Shown here piece after piece: positions 59,497-64,000 of a stretch of DNA of 64,000 nucleotides. The notes beneath the pieces were generated by a model. It saw only the letters and a list, made by a program, of their open reading frames with translations. It was not told the origin of the DNA and searched no databases. Position numbers and translations under genes: made by a program. Location: the NCBI RefSeq assembly GCF_023091745.1, contig NC_068920.1:117827622-117891621 (forward strand), given 5' to 3'. The first letter of the stretch is position 1, and each line of letters opens with the position of its first letter. Source of the DNA: Budorcas taxicolor (taxonomy: Eukaryota; Chordata; Mammalia; Artiodactyla; Bovidae).

Positions 59497-59669
59497 GTAA
59501 CTTCATTGGTGGCTGAGATGGTAAAGTATCTGCCTACAATGAGGGAGATGGGTTCAATTCCTGGGTCCGGAAGATCTCCCAGAGAAAGAAATGGCAACTC
59601 ACTCCAGTACTCTTACCTGGAAAATCCCATGGTGTTGCAGAGTCAGATATGACTGACTGACTTCACTTT
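59497..59669 (+). mobile_element. Bov-tA SINE
   Basis: Head (TTGGTGGCTGAGATGG, B box ggttcaattcc) and a shortened body. 14-bp duplication with one mismatch, ctataagRaaagag, at 59483-59496 and 59670-59683. Confidence 0.94.
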
Positions 59670-59696
59670 CTATAAGAAAAGAGTCAGTACCACAGG

Positions 59697-59725
59697 AAAA
59701 AAAAAAAAACACACACACACACACA
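59697..59725. repeat. (A)n(CA)n simple repeat
   Basis: About 13 A followed by about eight CA units. Confidence 0.95.
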
Positions 59726-59924
59726 TCGAGCAAAGCTATGAACTGTCATTATGGACTTGAGTCTGTTAACATAAGAAGTAAGACAAATTGTCCATAAACT
59801 AAATGAGCACATTAAATGCATTAAGCATCTCAGGTAATATCTAAAATTAAAATTAAAATACTTGTGTAATACCATTGAGGTAAGCCAATTAAAAATATAT
59901 ATATAATTGTTAATTGGCAAGATT

Positions 59925-60240
59925 ATGGGGAAGCACTCATTCCCTACCCAATTGTTGGAAGTTTAAATTGGAATAGCTCTTTGAGATGATTTTTTACTAA
60001 CAAATATAAAATGTATACTATTTGACCTGCCAATTACATTTCTTCTATTTATTAGAAACACTGGCACCAGAATGCAAAGTTATTTGCTCAAGGACATCCA
60101 TTGTGATATTTTATGTAATAGAGAAAATTTGGAACAGAATAATGACCACTATTAGGGAAAATTCTAAAGAACATTCTACTTTACTTGAAAGGAAAATGAT
60201 AGATCTATTTTTCAAACAGGAAAATATTTTCAAAGCATAA
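59925..60240 (+). mobile_element. Ancient L1 (L1M-type) ORF2 fragment
   Basis: The order TTGTTGGAAGTTTAAATTGGAATA, TATTTGACCTGCCAATTACATTTCTTCT, CAAGGACATCCATTGTGATATTTTATGTAATAGAGAAAATTTGGAA follows the ancient L1 ORF2 end. The younger L1 just to the right may have inserted at or in it. Confidence 0.6.
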
Positions 60241-60299
60241 TTCTACTTAGGTGAAATTGAAATGCAGAGAAAAAAAGCAAGCACGTGGTATATAGAGAA

Positions 60300-61578
60300 A
60301 TGGAAATACAAAAAACCTCAAATAGCCAAAGCAATCTTGAGAAATAAGAATGGAACTGGAGGAATCAACTTGCCTGACTTCAGGCTCTACTACAAAGCCA
60401 CAGTCATCAAAACAGTATGGTACTGGCACAAAGACAGACATATAGATCAATGGAACAAAATAGAAAGCCCAGAGATAAATCCACACACATATGGACACCT
60501 TATCTTTGACAAAGGAGGCAAGAATATACAATGGAGTAAAGACAATCTCTTTAACAAGAGGTGCTGGGAAAACTGGTCAACCACTTGTAAAAGAATGAAA
60601 CTAGATCACTTTCTAACACCGCACACAAAAATAAACTCAAAATGGATGAAAGATCTAAATGTAAGACCAGAAACTATAAAACTCCTAGAGGAGAACATAG
60701 GCAAAACACTCTCAGACATAAATCACAGCAGGATCCTCTATGATCCACCTCCCAGAATTCTGGAAATAAAAGCAAAAATAAACAAATGGGATCTAATTAA
60801 AATTAAAAGCTTCTGCACAACAAAGGAAAATATAAGCAAGGTGAAAAGACAGCCTTCTGAATGGGAGAAAATAATAGCAAATGAAGCAACTTACAAACAA
60901 CTAATCTCAAAAATATACAAGCAACTTATGCAGCTCAATTCCAGAAAAATAAACAACCCAATCAAAAAGTGGGCCAAAGAACTAAATAGACATTTCTCCA
61001 AAGAAGACATGCGGATGGCTAACAAACACATGAAAAGATGCTCAACATCACTCATTATCAGAGAAATGCAAATCAAAACCACAATGAGGTACCACTTCAC
61101 ACCAGTCAAAATGGCTGCGATCCAAATATCTGCAAGCAATAAATGCTGGAGAGGGTGTGGAGAAAAGGGAACCCTCCTACACTGTTGGTGGGAATGCAAA
61201 CTAATACAGCCACTATGGAGAACAGTGTGGAGATTCCTTAAAAAATTGCAAATAGAACTACCTTATGACCCAGCAATCCCACTGCTGGACATACACACCG
61301 AGGAAACCAGAATTGAGAGAGACACCTGTACCCCAATGTTCATCACAGCACTGTTTATAATAGCCAGGACATGGAAACAGCCTAGATGTCCATCAGCAGA
61401 TGAATGGATAAGAAAGCTGTGGTACATATACACAATGGAGTATTACTCAGCCATTAAAAAGAATTCATTTGAATCAGTTCTGATGAGATGGATGAAACTG
61501 GAGCCGATTATACAGAGTGAAGTAAGCCAAAAAGAAAAACACCAGTACAGTATACTAACACATATATACGGAATTTAG
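60300..61578 (+). pseudogene. L1 ORF2 C-terminal third, open frame
   Basis: About 425 L1 codons without a stop, from KWKYKKPQIAKAILR to SILTHIYGI. Contains the KNGTGGINLPDFRLYYKA block, the DLNVRPETIKLLEENIG block, the Cys-rich motif with spacing CX3CX7HX4C (CWRGCGEKGTLLHCWWEC, 61143-61196) and MEYYSAIKKN. The endonuclease and RT catalytic parts are absent, and the frame has no start of its own (the first in-frame Met at 60262 lies in flanking DNA). So it is an enzyme remnant, not a gene. The open frame suggests the youngest L1 insertion here. Confidence 0.93.
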
Positions 61579-61909
61579 AAAGATGGCAATGACGACCCTG
61601 TATGCAAGACAGGAAAAAAGACACAGCTGTGTATAACGGACTTTTGGACTCAGAGGGAGAGGGAGAGGGTGGGATGATTTGGGAGAATGGCATTCTATCA
61701 TGTATACTATCATGTAAGAATTGAATCGCCAGTCTATGTCTGACGCAGGATACAGCATGCTTGGGGCTGGTGCATGGGGATGACCCACAGTGATGTTATG
61801 GGGAGGGAGGTGGAAGGGGGGTTCATGTTTGGGAACACATGTAAGAATTAAAGATTTTAAAATTAAAAAAATAAAAAACCAAAACTAAAAAAAAAAAAAA
61901 AAGAAAAAG
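60300..61909 (+). mobile_element. Young 5'-truncated L1
   Basis: Covers the last third of ORF2, the 3' UTR and an A-rich tail. The 3' UTR breaks off after GGGAACACATGT and switches to AAGAATTAAAGATTTTAAAATT before the tail, unlike the other L1s in the window. No firm target duplication (at best agaaat on both sides). Confidence 0.94.
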
Positions 61910-63776
61910 AAATATCTAGCAAAAGTACTTGCATGCTTGAATAGTGCTCTCTGAGGTGTGTCATGGTATTAGTTGAGAAGCTGGCTGAGTCACTTTAACT
62001 TTGGCATCCTTAAATTTTGGTACTATTTGTACATTTTAACAGTAATAATCATATATTAATTTTTCAAAAATATTCTTCCTTTTGTGGATTTAACTATTAC
62101 TAGATTATGACATTACTTATTTTGAGTTTTAATATGCACTGGGATGTATTATGAATGATATTTAATATTTTTCTATAAATGTAAAATAATATATTCACAT
62201 AGAATCTGTTTAGCTGCCCATTATCTTCATGCTAATCACAGTGGAATAACTTGGCATGTGTGTATTTTGAGGAACTAGAATTTTGAGAGAACAAAAGATT
62301 TCTTAAACTGTGGTACAAATTGCATGATTATTTTCCATGAATAACAAAACATCTGCAGAATAACATGACTAATGTCTGCAGAATAATGCAAATAAAATGT
62401 CTGTGGGATAAAAGATCCATTACTGGAACAGGAAACAAAATATTATATTCTACCCTTATCTCAATAAGAATTAGCTATATGACTAAAAATAAATGTTTAA
62501 CCTCTCCAGGTCTCCATTCCATAATTATCTAATAAAAGGAAGGGCTATGCAACACCTACATTCCATTCAGCCTTTGTTTCATATTTGTTAAATTCTGTTT
62601 TCTAAAAGCCAAGTTAGAAACTTGATTAACCTCCTAAAAATTGCAGTCATATTTTTTTCATGGGTAGTGAAAAATAGTTAAAAACTCTAACAAGGACTAC
62701 TAAGTTCTTAAAAATGCAAACACTGAATCAAGAGGTAGGCATATTTTAAATTTAAATTTTAGTACCAAATCATCCTCAAAATGTATGTATCAAGCTGTAG
62801 TAGGTATATTATATAAAAACAACCTCACCCTCTTATCTTTGGTATCACTGAAAATATAGCATTTTTTAAAAGTTGTGACAATATGAATGTATTATCTATA
62901 TTTTGCTATTGGATTTTTAGAGCCAAATTCAATTATTTAAAATTCTAACATTATAACTTTGCTGCTATGATATTAAGCAGTTAAAATATTAGACAAAAAC
63001 CTCTTTGGCTAGGTTAATAAATATGTAAAGAGGCAATTATGAGAACTGATTAGATAATTCACATAAATAATATAGTATTTTACAGGGAGTATCTGTGGTG
63101 TTTTGCCACAGCATCGCAGCAGGTAGGGACTGAAAGTGGTTGACGCACAGTTTGGGAAAAAGAAACTAGAGACAGGATTAAACTTGTAAATATGGGACTG
63201 GGGGACTCAAGACCTCTTGGATCAAGAGCCCTGTTGCTCAGAGCCACATCACTTTTATTTAGTGTCTTGGAAAGCAGAAAGTATCTGTTGTGCTACAATG
63301 AAATCAGCCTTCTGTGTCCCCGATCACCTCTCCCATTTTACTGATTACTTTAAATTGTCTTTGTTATTTTCTTGTACAAGGGCTATCACCTAGCTGGAAA
63401 TCATAGACCCATATATGCTTTGGGAAAACATCTTAGTGTGTACACAGCAGTGTTCTGAACTTGCGCTGACCTGGCGTTCGAAGGTCCACACTGTTTTTCC
63501 TTACCTTAGCAGGGTATGCCGACCCCAACTAATCAACCCGATGTACTTTTATTGGGGTTATGCTGTATTGCTATATTTTACTTTTATTTTTTTCCCATGG
63601 TGATTTTCTTATGGCTTAGCCAGAGCAACAGGCAGCTGACTATTGAGCCCTGCAGTATGTATTATTTTTAGTTTCTTTACTTAATATGGCCTTATGTGCA
63701 CTTAAGATTATAAATATATTCATAAAGACTATTCTAAAATACTTCTGTAAGTCATTTAGAATCGATTCTTTAATGT
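61910..63776. other. Unique DNA with a probable MIR and a CpG cluster
   Basis: A MIR-like patch lies at about 62455-62580 (ATTAGCTATATGACT, TTTAACCTCTCCAGGTCTCCATTCC). Five CpGs fall within 63463-63541. No exon-like frame could be supported. Confidence 0.5.
62455..62580 (+). mobile_element. Probable MIR SINE
   Basis: Matches the MIR middle: tAGCTATATGACT, TTAACCTCTCCAGGTCTCCATTCC, ATAATTATCTAATAAAAGGAAGGG, ACACCTACATTCC. Diverged. Confidence 0.55.
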
Positions 63777-63790
63777 AGTATGAGGTAAAG

Positions 63791-63921
63791 AAAGAAAGTG
63801 AAAGTGAGGTCTTTCAGTCTTGTCCGACTCTGCGAGCCCATGGACTGTAGCCCGTCAGGCTCCACTGCCCATGGTAGTCTCCAGGCAATAATACTGGAGT
63901 GAGTTGCCATTTCCTTCTCCA
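63791..63921 (-). mobile_element. Bov-A SINE monomer
   Basis: Antisense body from GTGAAAGTGAGGTCTTTCAG to CATTTCCTTCTCC. 14-bp duplication with two mismatches, agtatgagKtaaRg, at 63777-63790 and 63922-63935. Confidence 0.93.
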
Positions 63922-64000
63922 AGTATGAGTTAAGGATTCTTTATTTTTTTTCCCCCAAATTAGATCCTCCATGTTTTCCTGAGTTGTGTCAATTTTCACT

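Noticed and set aside
1..64000. CRISPR arrays, bacterial operons, tRNA or rRNA genes, endogenous retrovirus
   Set aside because: No regularly spaced repeats, no ribosome-binding sites with long frames, no cloverleaf outside the SINE heads, and no LTR pairs or gag/pol/env motifs were seen. All reverse-transcriptase frames are LINE type.

Overview
The window is nuclear DNA of a ruminant, most likely a bovid. The evidence is the repeat content. There are fifteen copies of the BovB LINE (RTE clade), many Bov-tA and Bov-A/Bov-A2 SINEs (tRNA-Glu-like heads, BovB-derived bodies, AGC-type tails), and L1 elements of the bovine type. I found no host protein-coding gene, exon, tRNA gene, rRNA gene or CRISPR array. 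Every long readable frame belongs to a LINE, so the region is a gene desert or the inside of a large intron.

Layout. 1-2.4 kb: a BovB with two nested SINEs, abutting an old inverted L1. 2.4-15.8 kb: mostly unique AT-rich DNA with scattered BovB, SINE, MIR, MER5A and old L1 copies. 15.8-22.4 kb: a near full-length but decayed L1 (+), with a two-unit tandem repeat in its 5' UTR. 22.4-35.9 kb: unique DNA with small BovB, SINE and L1 fragments and one 1.1 kb BovB. 35.9-38.3 kb: a BovB whose 5' third is inverted and which is flanked by a 10-bp target duplication. 38.3-41.5 kb: unique DNA with a MIR and a (TA)23 tract. 41.5-53.8 kb: a LINE block of four BovB copies and a full-length L1 (-) bounded by a perfect 15-bp target duplication. 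53.8-64 kb: SINEs, an old inverted L1, a perfect short palindrome and a young 5'-truncated L1 whose ORF2 C-terminal frame is still open.

How the parts work together. The L1 and BovB copies are dead or truncated copies of autonomous retrotransposons (endonuclease plus reverse transcriptase). The Bov-tA and Bov-A SINEs carry BovB-like 3' sequence and are thought to have been mobilised by BovB enzymes. The most useful signals are structural: three 5'-inverted LINEs (one a BovB, where the inversion joint is almost base-perfect), an L1 with a swapped 5' UTR module, two BovB tail types that appear to separate older from younger copies, and a palindrome that looks like a template-switch scar. I found no new coding system. 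Family names come from remembered consensus sequences and motifs, not from a database search.
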